This document shows positions 27,392 through 36,924 of a DNA stretch of 64,000 bases, one piece after another; the first letter of the stretch is position 1, and every line of letters starts with the position of its first letter. The DNA is from Shinella zoogloeoides (GTDB lineage: Bacteria; Pseudomonadota; Alphaproteobacteria; Rhizobiales; Rhizobiaceae), in contig NZ_CP132311.1 of assembly GCF_030733845.1 (NCBI RefSeq), positions 3,353,501-3,417,500 on the forward strand, written 5' to 3'. A program made the position numbers and the translations under genes. Under the pieces are notes generated by a model that saw only the letters and a list, made by a program, of their open reading frames with translations, was not told the origin of the DNA and searched no databases.

Positions 27392-27561
27392 GAGTGTATC
27401 CTCCGTCAGGCGCGGTTTTCGCGCGTTGTTGATTGTGACGAGAGGATAGGCGGCCGTGGCGGCGCGAACGACGGTTCGCGGGCGCGGTTTCGGCAGAAGT
27501 CTCCTCCCGGTCTTCCGTCCGCCTCCACGGACTATGAAGACCCCTAAGCCAGCACAAGAAG

Positions 27562-27579
27562 CTGACATCTACCTGACAT
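27562..27579 (-). promoter_or_regulatory. Putative TctD operator upstream of tctC
   Basis: On minus the sequence is a direct repeat ATGTCAG-GTAG-ATGTCAG, two identical heptamers 11 bases apart, the usual spacing for OmpR/PhoB-family response regulators. It lies 171 bases before the tctC start and the tctD regulator is encoded nearby. A PHO box is an alternative reading because TGTCA is the PhoB core. Confidence 0.55.
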
Positions 27580-27617
27580 GGTAGCGCACCTGCCCCCGTT
27601 GTCGAGCGCAGAACGCG

Positions 27618-28685
27618 CTACTGGGTGCGCAGGACCTCGTTCCAGCGGGCGATCAGCCGGGCGCGCTTGACCTGGTCGAGATAGACCATCAGGCCGGGAC
27701 TGACCGGCACCGGTTTCAACTGCGCGCCCAGCAGCGCGTTCATCGTGCGCGCCGTGTTCGAGCCGGACACATCGGGGCTGACGGCGGCGATCTGCAATTC
27801 GCGCGACAGAATCTCCTGCCCTTCCTTCGACATGAAGAAGGCGAGGTAGCGCCGGCCGAGATCCGGCGAGGCCGCCGCCTGCGGCACGAGCCCGATGCGC
27901 GACATGACGACCGTATAATCCTTCGGCAGCACGATGCCGACATCGGGATGGCGCGAGGCCCAGTCTGCCGCATAGGAGCCGAGAATGTTGTAGCCGAGCA
28001 CGAAACGCCCGTCCGCCACGCGCTCGAGGATCGCCGAACTCGTCGAATAGAGTTTTACGCCGGCCGCGCCCATCGCCTGGATCACCGTCCAGATATCGCC
28101 GAACTGCTCCTGGTCGCGCGCCATGAAGAGGAAGCCGACGCCCGAACGCTCGATGTCGTAAGTGCCGATACGGCCGTAGACCTTCTCGCCCTGCCGCTTG
28201 AGGTAATCGACGAATTCGGCGCGGGAGGCCGGCGGTTTCCCGTCCTTGAAGCTCGGCTTGTGATAGACGAAGACGGCGGGCTCGAAGGTCAGCGCATAGG
28301 CCGTGTTGCGCCAGTTGGCCCAGCTCGGCCAGCGCTCGCTCATCGGCAGGTCGCTGCGCTGGGCGTAGCCGTCGTTGCTGAGCTTGACCTGCAGGTCCAT
28401 CGCAGAAGAAAAGGCGAAGTCGGCGGTCTTCTGGCCGGCATCGGTCTCGCGCACGATTCGGTCGTGCACCTCGCCCGTCAGCATCTCGTCATAGCGCACC
28501 GCGACATCGGGATTGGCCGCCTGGAACCCCTTGATCATCGGCCGGGCGAGCGGCTCGTCGAGCGAGGAATAGACGACGAGCACCGGCGCATCGGCATTGC
28601 CGTCGCGCGCCGGAAAGAAGGTCGGCTCGGCAAGTGCGGAAAGCGGCGCGCAAAGAAGCGTAAGAAGGCTGAGGACAAGACGCAT
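27618..28685 (-). CDS. Orphan ABC-type extracellular solute-binding protein
   Basis: This 355-residue protein has a signal peptide (MRLVLSLLTLLCAPLSALA) and the two-lobe fold of iron/polyamine-type ABC receptors: VLVVYSSLDEPLARPMIKGFQAANPDVAV, FVYHKPSFKD, and YNILGSYAADWA. No ABC permease or ATPase is nearby. It lies between tctCBA and tctDE and is divergent from tctD (79 bases between starts). Such proteins next to TctDE pairs may present ligand to the sensor kinase rather than feed a transporter; this is inference. Confidence 0.88.
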   Translation of the reverse strand: MRLVLSLLTLLCAPLSALAEPTFFPARDGNADAPVLVVYSSLDEPLARPMIKGFQAANPDVAVRYDEMLTGEVHDRIVRETDAGQKTADFAFSSAMDLQVKLSNDGYAQRSDLPMSERWPSWANWRNTAYALTFEPAVFVYHKPSFKDGKPPASRAEFVDYLKRQGEKVYGRIGTYDIERSGVGFLFMARDQEQFGDIWTVIQAMGAAGVKLYSTSSAILERVADGRFVLGYNILGSYAADWASRHPDVGIVLPKDYTVVMSRIGLVPQAAASPDLGRRYLAFFMSKEGQEILSRELQIAAVSPDVSGSNTARTMNALLGAQLKPVPVSPGLMVYLDQVKRARLIARWNEVLRTQ

Positions 28686-28764
28686 GGCGCGACCTTGCCA
28701 AAGCGCGAGGCCGTTCACAAGTGCGCCGCCCATCGCTAAGCTCCTTGTGGGAGGACGAAACGAC

Positions 28765-29439
28765 GTGCGCATTCTACTGGTCGAGGACAACGAAGCCCTG
28801 GCGGACGGCCTGTCCGCCATTCTCAAGGGCACCGGCCATGCGGTGGACCTGGTGCGCGACGGCGCCTCCGCCGATGCCGCCATCGCATCGGAGAACTTCG
28901 ACCTCGTCATCCTCGACCTCACCCTGCCGGAAATGGACGGGCTCGACGTGCTGCGCGCCATGCGGGCCCGCAAGAGCAAGGCGGCCGTCCTGATCCTGAC
29001 GGCCCGCGGCGCACCGGAGGAGCGGGTGCGCGGCCTCGATCTCGGGGCCGACGATTACATGATAAAACCCTTCGACATCTCCGAATTCGAGGCGCGCGTG
29101 CGCATGCTGCTGCGTCGGCAGGCGGGCCTGCGCTCGTCCGCCGTCACCTTCGGCGGTGTCGCGCTCGATCTCAATTCGCGCACCTTTTCCGCCGAGGGCG
29201 CGCCGCTCGACATCCCTGCCCGCGAACTCGGCCTCCTCGAAATCCTCTTCATGCGCGCCGGCAAGGTGGTCGCCAAGGAGGCGATCATGCAATCGCTCGC
29301 CGCCTTCGACGACGACCTCTCGGCCAACGCCATCGAACAATATGTAAGCCGGCTAAGGAAACGGCTGGCGCCGCACGGCCTGACGGTCCGCACCGCCCGC
29401 GGCATCGGCTATTACCTCGACAAGGCGAGCGCCGCTTGA
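28765..29439 (+). CDS. tctD: Response regulator, TctD-type (OmpR family)
   Basis: This 224-residue regulator starts at GTG 28765 after GGGAGGAC (MRILLVEDNEALADGL). The receiver domain has the acidic pocket VEDN, phospho-acceptor Asp51 in VILDLTLPEMDG, and the KPFD lysine near residue 101. A winged-helix DNA-binding domain occupies about 125-222. It should activate the tricarboxylate transporter operon tctCBA when phosphorylated by TctE. Its 3' end overlaps the tctE start, so translation is coupled. Confidence 0.93.
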   Translation: MRILLVEDNEALADGLSAILKGTGHAVDLVRDGASADAAIASENFDLVILDLTLPEMDGLDVLRAMRARKSKAAVLILTARGAPEERVRGLDLGADDYMIKPFDISEFEARVRMLLRRQAGLRSSAVTFGGVALDLNSRTFSAEGAPLDIPARELGLLEILFMRAGKVVAKEAIMQSLAAFDDDLSANAIEQYVSRLRKRLAPHGLTVRTARGIGYYLDKASAA

Positions 29440-30821
29440 CCCTCCTTCCGGCCTCCTCGCTCCGCCGGCGCCTCCTCCTCTGGCTGCTCGTCTCGACGGC
29501 GGTAATCGGCATCGTCGCCCTTGTCGACACCTATAACGAAGCCGTGAAGACCGCCAACAACGTCTCCGACCGAGTGCTCGCCGGCTCGGCGCTCGCCATC
29601 GCAGAACGCGTCGTGGTGACGGAGAACGGCCTGCTCGAGGTCGACATCCCCTATGTCGCGCTGGAAATGCTGACCTCGGCCGCGCAGGACCGGGTCTTCT
29701 ACCGGGTAGACGGGCCGCCCGGCCAGTTCATCACCGGCTACCAGACCCTACCCACCATTGCGGATGGGGGTGGCCAGCCCATCGGCTTTGCGGACGCCAC
29801 CTTCCGCGGCGAGCCGATTCGCATCGCCGTGCTGCAGCGCTCGGCCTCCACCGGCATCAATTCCGTGCCCTTCGCCGTGACCGTCGCCGAGACCACCATC
29901 GCCCGTCGCCAGTTGACGCAGACGATCCTGCTGCGCTCGGCACTGCGCCTTGCCATGATGATCGCCGGCGCCGCCATCATCGTCTGGATCGCCGTCACCG
30001 TGTCGCTCCGTCCGCTCTACCGGCTCAGCGACGCCATTGCCGAGCGCAACCCGAGCGACCTGCACCCGATCGAGCAGCGCGTGCCCAGCGAAGTGCAGGG
30101 CCTCGTCGACACCGTCAACTCCTTCATGGTGCGCCTGCAATCGGCGCTCGATGCGCTGCGCCACTTTTCCGGCAATGCCAGCCACCAGCTACGCACGCCG
30201 CTCGCCATCATCCGCACGCAGCTCGCGCTCGCCAGCCGCGCGGGCACGCTGGCGGAGGCCCAGGAGGCCGCCCGCAAGGGCGATGCCGCCGTCGCCCATG
30301 CCGAGCGCATCCTCGCCCAGCTTCTCCTGATGGCGAAGATCGACGCCGCCGGCTCCAACGAGCCGCAGAAACCGGCGCCGGTCGACATCGCCGCGCTCGC
30401 CCAGCAGCTTACCGCCGACCGCGTGCCCGCCGCCGCCGAGGCCGGCATCGACCTCGGCTACGAGGGCGAAGGTCCGGCGCTCGCCCGCGCAGAGCCGCTG
30501 CTCTTCGGCGAACTCCTGCGCAACCTCGTGGAAAATGCCCTCGCCTATGCCGGAAACGGCGCGGAAGTGACCGTGCGGGTGCAGGAGCTTGCCGCTGCCG
30601 TGCTGCTCACCGTCGAGGACAACGGCCCCGGCATTCCTCCCGAGCGCCGCGGCCTCGTGCGCCAGCGCTTTTCGCGCGGCGAACATCGCGACGCACCGGG
30701 CATGGGCCTCGGCCTGCCGATCGTCGAGGAGATCGCCGCCCTGTTCGACGCGACGATGGTGCTGGAGAGCGGTGCGGACGGACGCGGCCTGCGCGTCACG
30801 ATCCGCTTTCCCGCAGTCTAG
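29436..30821 (+). CDS. tctE: Sensor histidine kinase, TctE-type
   Basis: This 461-residue inner-membrane kinase starts at a TTG overlapping the tctD stop. One transmembrane helix lies at about 12-30 and another at about 170-190; the periplasmic segment between them (about 140 residues) is the sensor, with TctE-like motifs. HAMP-like and DHp regions follow, with phospho-acceptor His250 in ASHQLRTPLA, then an ATPase with NLVENALAYA and DNGPGIPPE and a GMGLGLPIVEEI G2 box. Its stop overlaps the stop of the convergent LysE gene. Confidence 0.92.
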   Translation: MTLLPASSLRRRLLLWLLVSTAVIGIVALVDTYNEAVKTANNVSDRVLAGSALAIAERVVVTENGLLEVDIPYVALEMLTSAAQDRVFYRVDGPPGQFITGYQTLPTIADGGGQPIGFADATFRGEPIRIAVLQRSASTGINSVPFAVTVAETTIARRQLTQTILLRSALRLAMMIAGAAIIVWIAVTVSLRPLYRLSDAIAERNPSDLHPIEQRVPSEVQGLVDTVNSFMVRLQSALDALRHFSGNASHQLRTPLAIIRTQLALASRAGTLAEAQEAARKGDAAVAHAERILAQLLLMAKIDAAGSNEPQKPAPVDIAALAQQLTADRVPAAAEAGIDLGYEGEGPALARAEPLLFGELLRNLVENALAYAGNGAEVTVRVQELAAAVLLTVEDNGPGIPPERRGLVRQRFSRGEHRDAPGMGLGLPIVEEIAALFDATMVLESGADGRGLRVTIRFPAV

Positions 30822-31459
30822 GCTTTGCGCCAGCCGAGCAGGCCGGGCGCGGCATGCCAGACCGCCTGCACGGCAAAGCCCATGAAGAGCAGGCCCGACA
30901 TGCGCACGATCGCCAGTTCATGGCGGCGATAGAACCGGCGCACCAGACCAGCGCCGATAATCGTCACCAGAACGACGTCCGCCACCAGGAAGCCAAGGAG
31001 GGAAACACCGAGCAGCGTCGGCAGCGCCTGGAAGTCCAGCGCGTTCGACGAACTGGCGAGCAGCGCCGTGAAGGTTGCGAGCGCCACCGGATAGCCCTTC
31101 GGATTGGTGAGGCCGAAGACCAGGCCGCGGCGCAGAGGGCGCTCGACCGCCATCATCGCGCTGCCATCCACGCGCTTCTTCGCCCGAAGCGCCGACCAGC
31201 CGATCCATGCAAGGTAGAAGCCGCAGAAAAGGCCGAGCACATCGAAGACCATCGTGCCGATCGTCTTGGCCCCGACGATCGCGACGAGCGCAAGCGTCGA
31301 CCAGACGAGGTCGCCGGCAAGGTGCCCGCCGAGGAAAAGCGCACCCGCCTTGCGCCCCTGCCCGGCCCCGATGCCGAGCAAAGCGAGGAAGGCCGGGCCC
31401 GGGATAAGCACGTAGAGCAGGGCAGCCATGAAAGCGCCGAATAGCATCGAACCGGTCAT
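30818..31459 (-). CDS. LysE/RhtB family amino-acid exporter
   Basis: This 213-residue inner-membrane protein of the LysE superfamily has about six helices; the N-terminal motif YVLIPGPAFLALLGIGAGQGRKAG is the family signature, and GLTNPKGYPVALATF is the second conserved segment. Members export amino acids or small metabolites; the substrate is unknown. It converges on tctE with overlapping stop codons and is divergent from the MarR gene. A second, unrelated LysE-type copy lies at 35735-36376. Confidence 0.9.
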   Translation of the reverse strand: MTGSMLFGAFMAALLYVLIPGPAFLALLGIGAGQGRKAGALFLGGHLAGDLVWSTLALVAIVGAKTIGTMVFDVLGLFCGFYLAWIGWSALRAKKRVDGSAMMAVERPLRRGLVFGLTNPKGYPVALATFTALLASSSNALDFQALPTLLGVSLLGFLVADVVLVTIIGAGLVRRFYRRHELAIVRMSGLLFMGFAVQAVWHAAPGLLGWRKA

Positions 31460-31633
31460 CGAGAATCCCCTTGAATCTCAAGGCATTCCAGTCCGCGGCG
31501 CGGGTTTCGTCAAGGTGGATCCACGGGCATTTTTGCGTTTCGCAGGGCAGCCATGCATTGCCGCCGCAGCTTGACGGTTGTCCATTCCGGCGGCGCATAG
31601 TAAGCTACGCTTACCATAACCCAGAAAGCCATC

Positions 31634-32119
31634 ATGCCCCTTCGCCCCGATCCCGACGCCCTCGGTTTCGTCCTTATCGACGTTGCCCGCATGCTGCGTA
31701 GCGCCTTCGAGCGCCGCATCGCCACCGCCGGCCTAGGCCTTACGCCGGGGGAGGCGCGCACGCTCGTGCGCATCGCCACGCTGGAAGGCAGCCGCCAGCT
31801 CGAAATCGCCCAGCGCATGGGCATCGAGCCGATGACGCTCTCCACCTATCTAGACCGCCTCCAGAGCCTCGGCTTCATCGAGCGCCGTCCCGACCCGGCC
31901 GATCGGCGCGCCAAGCTGATCTACACGACACCGTCTGCCGGCGAGCTGATCGCCAACATCCGCACCGAGCAGATCGAACTGATGCAGCATGTGACGAGCG
32001 GCATCGGCGAGGCGGAGCTGGACCTGATTCGCAGCCAGATGAAACGGCTGCGCGCCAATCTCTGCGCCATCGAGGAGGACGGCTCCGCCCTTTCGCTCGT
32101 CCAGGAGGTCGGCCGATGA
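31634..32119 (+). CDS. MarR family transcriptional regulator
   Basis: This 161-residue winged-helix repressor has the HTH-wing core in LEIAQRMGIEPMTLSTYLDRLQSLGFIERRPDPADRRAKLIYTT (the sequence is continuous here; residues about 55-98). MarR proteins respond to phenolic or oxidising ligands. Its stop overlaps the start of a Bcr/CflA-type MFS gene (ATGA), so it probably controls that efflux pump, a common arrangement. Confidence 0.92.
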   Translation: MPLRPDPDALGFVLIDVARMLRSAFERRIATAGLGLTPGEARTLVRIATLEGSRQLEIAQRMGIEPMTLSTYLDRLQSLGFIERRPDPADRRAKLIYTTPSAGELIANIRTEQIELMQHVTSGIGEAELDLIRSQMKRLRANLCAIEEDGSALSLVQEVGR

Positions 32120-33333
32120 CGCGGGCGCGCATGAGCGAGCGCCGCACCAGCATCATCAGCGCTTTCCTCGTCGCGCTCGGCCCGGTCTCCATGGCGCTCT
32201 ATACGCCCGCCATGCCCGAGCTGGTGCATGCCTTCGGTTCCACGGAATCGGCGATCAAGCTGACACTCTCGCTTTATTTCGCGGGCTTTGCCCTCGCCCA
32301 GCTCGTTTCCGGCACCATGTCGGACGTGCTCGGCCGCCGCAAGACGACGCTGATCTTCATGGCGGTCTATCTCGCCGGCAGCCTGATGGCGGCCTTCGCG
32401 CCCACGGTCGGCGTGCTGCTTGCCGGCCGCCTGGTGCAGGGCATCGGCGCCTCCGTCGGCATGACCGTCTCGCGCGCCATCGTCCGCGATCAGTTCATCG
32501 GCACCGAGGCGGCCCGCATCATGAACATGGTCGGCATGATGCTCGCCATCGGCCCGGCCGTCTCGCCGACGCTCGGCGGCTTCGCGCTCGGCCTGTTCGG
32601 CTGGCAATCGATCTTCTTCCTGATGGTCGGCTTCGCGCTTGCGGCCTGCGGCGCGGTCTATTTCTGCATGGCGGAAACCACCACGCCGGATCGGACCAAG
32701 GGCCATATCGGCCCGATCCTTCGCGGCTACGGCGAGCTTGCCACCAGCAGCCGCTTCGTCTCCGCCACGCTCGTCATGGCGGGCGCCGTCGGCGCGCTCT
32801 ACGGTCAGGCGACCATGCTGCCCTTCGTGCTGATCGACCGGGTCGGCCTGACGCCCACCCAGTTCGGCGTCGGCATGCTCATGCAGTCCGGCTTCTTCTT
32901 CGCCGGAACCGTCGTCGTGCGGCTCCTGATGCGCAAGATGACGCCGGCCCGCATCGTCTTTCCCGGCCTGTGCTTCATCGGCATCGGCAGCATCCTGATC
33001 GCGCTCGCTTCGCACATGATGGAGCCGACCTTCCTCAGCGTCATGGGCCCGGTCGGCATCTACGCCTTCGGCATCGCCTTCGTCATGCCCTACATGATGA
33101 CGGCCGCCATGGAGCCCTTCCCGCACATTGCGGGCTCCGCTTCCGCCGCCATGGGCTTCATCCAGATGGGGTCCGGCTTTATCGCCGGCCTTATCGCCGC
33201 CGCCATCGGCCTGCCCCTCTTCGCCTTCGGCACCATCATCCCTGCGATGGGCCTGATGGCGATCCTCTCCTATGCCTGGTATCGCGCGATCTGCACGCGC
33301 GACGCGCAACTGGCGACGGAGCCGGCCGAATAA
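32116..33333 (+). CDS. Bcr/CflA-type MFS drug efflux transporter
   Basis: This 405-residue major facilitator protein has 12 helices. The signature SDVLGRRKTTLIFMAVYLAGS (loop 2-3 motif) and the GRLVQGIGASVGMTVSRAIVRDQF motif C region are typical of the Bcr/CflA DHA1 group, which exports bicyclomycin, chloramphenicol or sulfonamides in E. coli. The substrate here is not known. ATG 32116 overlaps the marR stop; a MarR-MFS operon is indicated. A hairpin terminator follows. Confidence 0.92.
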   Translation: MTRARMSERRTSIISAFLVALGPVSMALYTPAMPELVHAFGSTESAIKLTLSLYFAGFALAQLVSGTMSDVLGRRKTTLIFMAVYLAGSLMAAFAPTVGVLLAGRLVQGIGASVGMTVSRAIVRDQFIGTEAARIMNMVGMMLAIGPAVSPTLGGFALGLFGWQSIFFLMVGFALAACGAVYFCMAETTTPDRTKGHIGPILRGYGELATSSRFVSATLVMAGAVGALYGQATMLPFVLIDRVGLTPTQFGVGMLMQSGFFFAGTVVVRLLMRKMTPARIVFPGLCFIGIGSILIALASHMMEPTFLSVMGPVGIYAFGIAFVMPYMMTAAMEPFPHIAGSASAAMGFIQMGSGFIAGLIAAAIGLPLFAFGTIIPAMGLMAILSYAWYRAICTRDAQLATEPAE

Positions 33334-33367
33334 AAAACCCGCCGCCGTTTCCGGCAGCGGGCTTTTC
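33332..33367. terminator. Bidirectional terminator between the MFS gene and argG
   Basis: A stem of CCCGCCGCCG paired with CGGCAGCGGG (33338-33361, one mismatch) has AAAAAA before and CTTTTCC after it. It can end transcription of the rightward MFS gene and the leftward argG. Confidence 0.8.
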
Positions 33368-33390
33368 CATTTCATGTCACGTCGGGCCGG

Positions 33391-34614
33391 TCAGCCGCGC
33401 TTGTTGCGGGCGGCGAGCGTGCGCAGCCGCAGGGCATTCAGCTTGATGAAGCCGGCAGCGTCCTTCTGGTCGTAGGCGCCCTGGTCGTCCTCGAAGGTGA
33501 CGAGCTTGTCGGAATAGAGCGACTTCGGCGATTCCCGGCCGGTGACCATGACATTGCCCTTGTAGAGCTTCAGCGTCACTTCGCCCTCGACATGTTCCTG
33601 GCTGCGGTCGATCGCCGCCTGCAGCATCTCGCGCTCCGGCGAGAACCAGAAGCCGTAATAGATGAGCTCGGCATAGCGCGGCATCAGCTCATCCTTGAGA
33701 TGGGCCGCGCCGCGATCGAGCGTGATGCTCTCGATGGCACGGTGCGCGGCGAGCAGGATCGTGCCGCCGGGCGTCTCATAGACGCCGCGCGACTTCATGC
33801 CGACGAAACGGTTTTCCACGAGGTCGAGGCGGCCGATGCCGTTGTCGCGGCCGTAATTGTTGAGTGTCGCCAGCAGCGTCGCGGGCGACATGCGCACGCC
33901 GTTGATCGACACCGCATCGCCGCGCTCGAAGCCGACCTTGATGACGGTCGCCTTGTCGGGCGCGCTCTCCGGCGAGATGGTGCGCATGTGCACGTATTCC
34001 GGAGCCTCGACGGCCGGGTCTTCCAGCACCTTGCCCTCGGAGGAGGAGTGCAGCAGGTTCGCGTCGACCGAGAACGGCGCTTCGCCCTTTTTGTCCTTGG
34101 CGACCGGGATCTGGTGCTGCTCGGCGAATTCGAGCAGGTGTGTGCGGCTCTTGAACGACCAGTCGCGCCATGGCGCGATGATCTTGATATCGGGGTTCAG
34201 CGCATAGGCGGAAAGCTCGAAGCGGACCTGGTCGTTGCCCTTGCCCGTCGCGCCGTGCGCGATGGCGTCGGCGCCGGTCTTGGCGGCGATCTCGATCAGG
34301 TGCTTGGAGATCAGCGGGCGGGCGATCGACGTGCCGAGCAGGTAGACGCCTTCATAGACCGCGTTGGCGCGGAACATCGGGAAGACGAAATCGCGCACGA
34401 ATTCCTCGCGCACGTCCTCGATGAAGATCTCCTTGATGCCGAGCATCTCGGCCTTCTTGCGCGCCGGCTCCAGCTCCTCGCCCTGGCCTAGATCGGCCGT
34501 GAAGGTTACGACCTCAGCGCCGAGTTCGGTCTGGAGCCATTTCAGGATGATCGAGGTGTCGAGGCCGCCGGAATAGGCGAGAACGACTTTCTTCACGTCT
34601 TTATGTGATGCCAT
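33391..34614 (-). CDS. argG: Argininosuccinate synthase
   Basis: This enzyme joins citrulline and aspartate with ATP to make argininosuccinate in arginine biosynthesis. It has 407 residues from ATG 34614 ([22 protein letters not shown]). The PP-loop AYSGGLDTS (about 13-21), and the downstream citrulline/aspartate-binding blocks including [14 protein letters not shown], are normal. The in-frame stretch to 35370 belongs to the divergent SDR region. Monocistronic with a terminator at 33332-33367. Confidence 0.97.
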   Translation of the reverse strand: MASHKDVKKVVLAYSGGLDTSIILKWLQTELGAEVVTFTADLGQGEELEPARKKAEMLGIKEIFIEDVREEFVRDFVFPMFRANAVYEGVYLLGTSIARPLISKHLIEIAAKTGADAIAHGATGKGNDQVRFELSAYALNPDIKIIAPWRDWSFKSRTHLLEFAEQHQIPVAKDKKGEAPFSVDANLLHSSSEGKVLEDPAVEAPEYVHMRTISPESAPDKATVIKVGFERGDAVSINGVRMSPATLLATLNNYGRDNGIGRLDLVENRFVGMKSRGVYETPGGTILLAAHRAIESITLDRGAAHLKDELMPRYAELIYYGFWFSPEREMLQAAIDRSQEHVEGEVTLKLYKGNVMVTGRESPKSLYSDKLVTFEDDQGAYDQKDAAGFIKLNALRLRTLAARNKRG

Positions 34615-34797
34615 GATGATGAGGTCCGTTGCATGAAGGGACGCGGCAAGCCCGCGAAAGCCCGGTGTCGCGGCACTTTTAGCGAGATTGGCGCGTGACG
34701 CAAGGGCGAGGCTCAACGCGTCGTGACACAAGCCGGGTTTGACGGGAAGGGATGACACCCCATATTCGGCTGAGTGGACCATTGAAGAGGTGATCCC

Positions 34798-35649
34798 ATG
34801 ATCAGCATCAAGGACATCATCAAGCCGGACAATGTCGCCGTCGTCACCGGCGGCGCCTCCGGCATCGGCCTTGCCGCCGCAAGACGCTTCGCCGAGGCCG
34901 GCATGTGCGTCGCCATCGCCGACCGCAACGCCGACCAGCTCGGCGAGGCGCGCGCCGAACTCGAGGCGATCGCCGGCGAGGCGAATGTCATGGCCATGGA
35001 GACGGACGTCGCCCACCGGCACGAGATGGAAGCGCTGGAACGCGCCGTTCTCCAGCGTTTCGGCCGGGTACATTTGCTGATGAACAATGCGGGCATCCAG
35101 CCGGATACCTCCATCTTCAGCGCCGAGGCCAATTGGGATCATATCCTCGCCGTCAACCTGATGGGCGTCATCCACGGCACCCAGGTCTTCGGACCGAACA
35201 TGCTGGCGCATGGCGAGCCCGGCCTCATCGTCAATACCGGCTCCAAGCAGGGCATCACCACGCCGCCCGGCAACCCGGCCTACAATGTCTCCAAGGCCGG
35301 CGTGAAAGTCTTCACCGAGGCGCTCCAGCACGAGCTGCGCAACACCGCGGGCGCGAGGCTCTCCGCGCATCTCCTCATTCCCGGCTTCGTTTTCACGGCA
35401 CTGACGAAGGGCGAGCGCACCGAAAAGCCCGATGCCGCCTGGACGGCGGCCCAGACCGTCGATTTAATGCTCGAAAGCCTGGAACGCGGCGATTTCTACA
35501 TCCTCTGCCCGGACAACGACGTCCCCCGCGCGCTCGACGAACGGCGCATGGCCTGGGCGATCGGCGATGTCATCGAGAACCGCCCGCCGCTCTCGCGCTG
35601 GCACAAGGACTATGCCGAAAAATTCCGGGCATTCGTGGAGGAGACGTAA
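34798..35649 (+). CDS. Short-chain dehydrogenase/reductase family oxidoreductase
   Basis: This 283-residue classical SDR has cofactor loop TGGASGIG (about 18-25), an Asp at the end of the second strand (ADRN) suggesting NAD preference, NNAG, and the catalytic Ser in NTGSKQG with YNVSK as the Tyr-x3-Lys. The tail ([14 protein letters not shown]) is longer than the minimal fold. The substrate is unknown; the SDR family covers very many. It is divergent from argG (183 bases) and precedes an RhtB exporter. Confidence 0.92.
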   Translation: MISIKDIIKPDNVAVVTGGASGIGLAAARRFAEAGMCVAIADRNADQLGEARAELEAIAGEANVMAMETDVAHRHEMEALERAVLQRFGRVHLLMNNAGIQPDTSIFSAEANWDHILAVNLMGVIHGTQVFGPNMLAHGEPGLIVNTGSKQGITTPPGNPAYNVSKAGVKVFTEALQHELRNTAGARLSAHLLIPGFVFTALTKGERTEKPDAAWTAAQTVDLMLESLERGDFYILCPDNDVPRALDERRMAWAIGDVIENRPPLSRWHKDYAEKFRAFVEET

Positions 35650-35734
35650 CAGCCGATCATAGACTTTGATTGGCAGTTCCCGGAAAGCCCGGTAAGAGTG
35701 CCCTTATCTTCCCCGGCTTTCGAGACCCATCGCC

Positions 35735-36376
35735 ATGGACTTCCTGCCCGCGCTCCCGACGCTTCTTGCCTTCACCGCCGCGAGCCTGCTTCTCGCAATG
35801 ACACCCGGCCCGGACATGACCCTCTCGATCAGCCGCGCGCTCTCGCAGGGACGCGGCTCGGCGCTCCAGGTGGTCATAGGCACCAGCCTCGGCATCGTCG
35901 TGCACACGCTGCTCGTCGCCTTCGGCATCTCGGCGCTCATCACCGCCTCGCCGATGGCCTTCACGGTGCTGAAGACCGGCGGCGCGGCCTACCTGCTCTG
36001 GCTTGCCGTCCAGGCGATCCGCTACGGCTCGAACATCTCCGTCAAGGCCGCAACCGGCCCGCGCGGCACGGCGCTGGCAAACATTTCGACCGGTTTCTGG
36101 GTGAACCTGCTCAACCCCAAGGTCATCATCTTCTTCATGACCTTCCTGCCGCAATTCATCAGCGCGGGCGATCCCGACGTCACCGGCAAGCTGATCTTCC
36201 TCGGCATCTTCTTCATCGTCGTCGGCATACCGGTGAACATCGTCGTGATCCTTGCGGCCGACAGGCTTTCCGGCTGGCTCCAGCGCAACCCGAAGGTTCT
36301 GCGCGGCATCGACTATACATTTGCCGGCGTGTTCTCCCTTTTCGCGATGAAGATCTTCTTCACGCAGGCGCGTTAA
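35735..36376 (+). CDS. LysE/RhtB family amino-acid exporter
   Basis: This 213-residue inner-membrane exporter has the N-terminal SLLLAMTPGPDMTLSISRALSQGR signature and the WVNLLNPKVIIFFMTFLPQF motif of the RhtB group, with six helices. RhtB proteins export homoserine, threonine or related amino acids; the substrate here is not known. It starts 85 bases after the SDR gene and converges with the DUF1287 gene (5 bases between stops). Confidence 0.92.
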   Translation: MDFLPALPTLLAFTAASLLLAMTPGPDMTLSISRALSQGRGSALQVVIGTSLGIVVHTLLVAFGISALITASPMAFTVLKTGGAAYLLWLAVQAIRYGSNISVKAATGPRGTALANISTGFWVNLLNPKVIIFFMTFLPQFISAGDPDVTGKLIFLGIFFIVVGIPVNIVVILAADRLSGWLQRNPKVLRGIDYTFAGVFSLFAMKIFFTQAR

Positions 36377-36381
36377 GGCGA

Positions 36382-36924
36382 TCACACCCGATAGCGGTAG
36401 TGGCCGGTGATCGAGTAGGCAAAGAGCACGTCCTCAAGCCGCGCGCCGGCCCCGATATTGTGCACCACGAGCGGCCTTGCGCCGTCGGCGCTGCGCTCAT
36501 CCGCAACGATGCCGATATGCGGCAGGTTGCCGGGCAGCATCTGCGAGACGATGTCGCCGGGCCGGTAGTCTCCACCGTTGTCGCTGATCGCCAGCGCGGC
36601 ACCGGCACGCTTGAAGAAAGCCTGCAGGTTCGGCACCCGACGATGATCGATGTTCCGATCGGTCTTGTTGAGCCCCCAGAGCGGGGGATAGGCCGAAAAG
36701 GCGCGCCGCATGTCCTCGTGCACCAGCACCTGCAGGTCGAGGTTCAGCCCGTCGCGGTAGGCCCGCACGATGACATCGGTGCAGACGCCGCGCTCGCGCG
36801 GCACGTCGCCGCCGGGATAGTCTAGCCGGGAGTAGGCGGCATCATAGGTCAGCGTGACGCCGACCTGCCGGCGGGCGGCGGCCACGAGCTTTTGCGCGGC
36901 ACCCTCACCTTGCTCCGCCCGCAA
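36382..36924 (-). CDS. DUF1287 protein with an abnormal N-terminus
   Basis: The 180-residue reading from TTG 36924 covers a complete DUF1287 domain: LVAAARRQVGVTLTYDAAYSRLDYPGGDVP, RGVCTDVIVRAYRD, NIDHRRVPNLQ and GDIVSQMLPGNLPHIGIVAD. The Cys (RGVCTD) and His (LPHIGIV) are placed like an NlpC/P60-type catalytic pair. Family proteins are normally exported, but this ORF has no ATG or GTG upstream and no good ribosome binding site. In another frame ATG 36946 encodes MLLRRGFLAGGA, a Tat-like start that ends after 13 codons. A frameshift in the signal region is possible. Confidence 0.7.
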   Translation of the reverse strand: MRAEQGEGAAQKLVAAARRQVGVTLTYDAAYSRLDYPGGDVPRERGVCTDVIVRAYRDGLNLDLQVLVHEDMRRAFSAYPPLWGLNKTDRNIDHRRVPNLQAFFKRAGAALAISDNGGDYRPGDIVSQMLPGNLPHIGIVADERSADGARPLVVHNIGAGARLEDVLFAYSITGHYRYRV

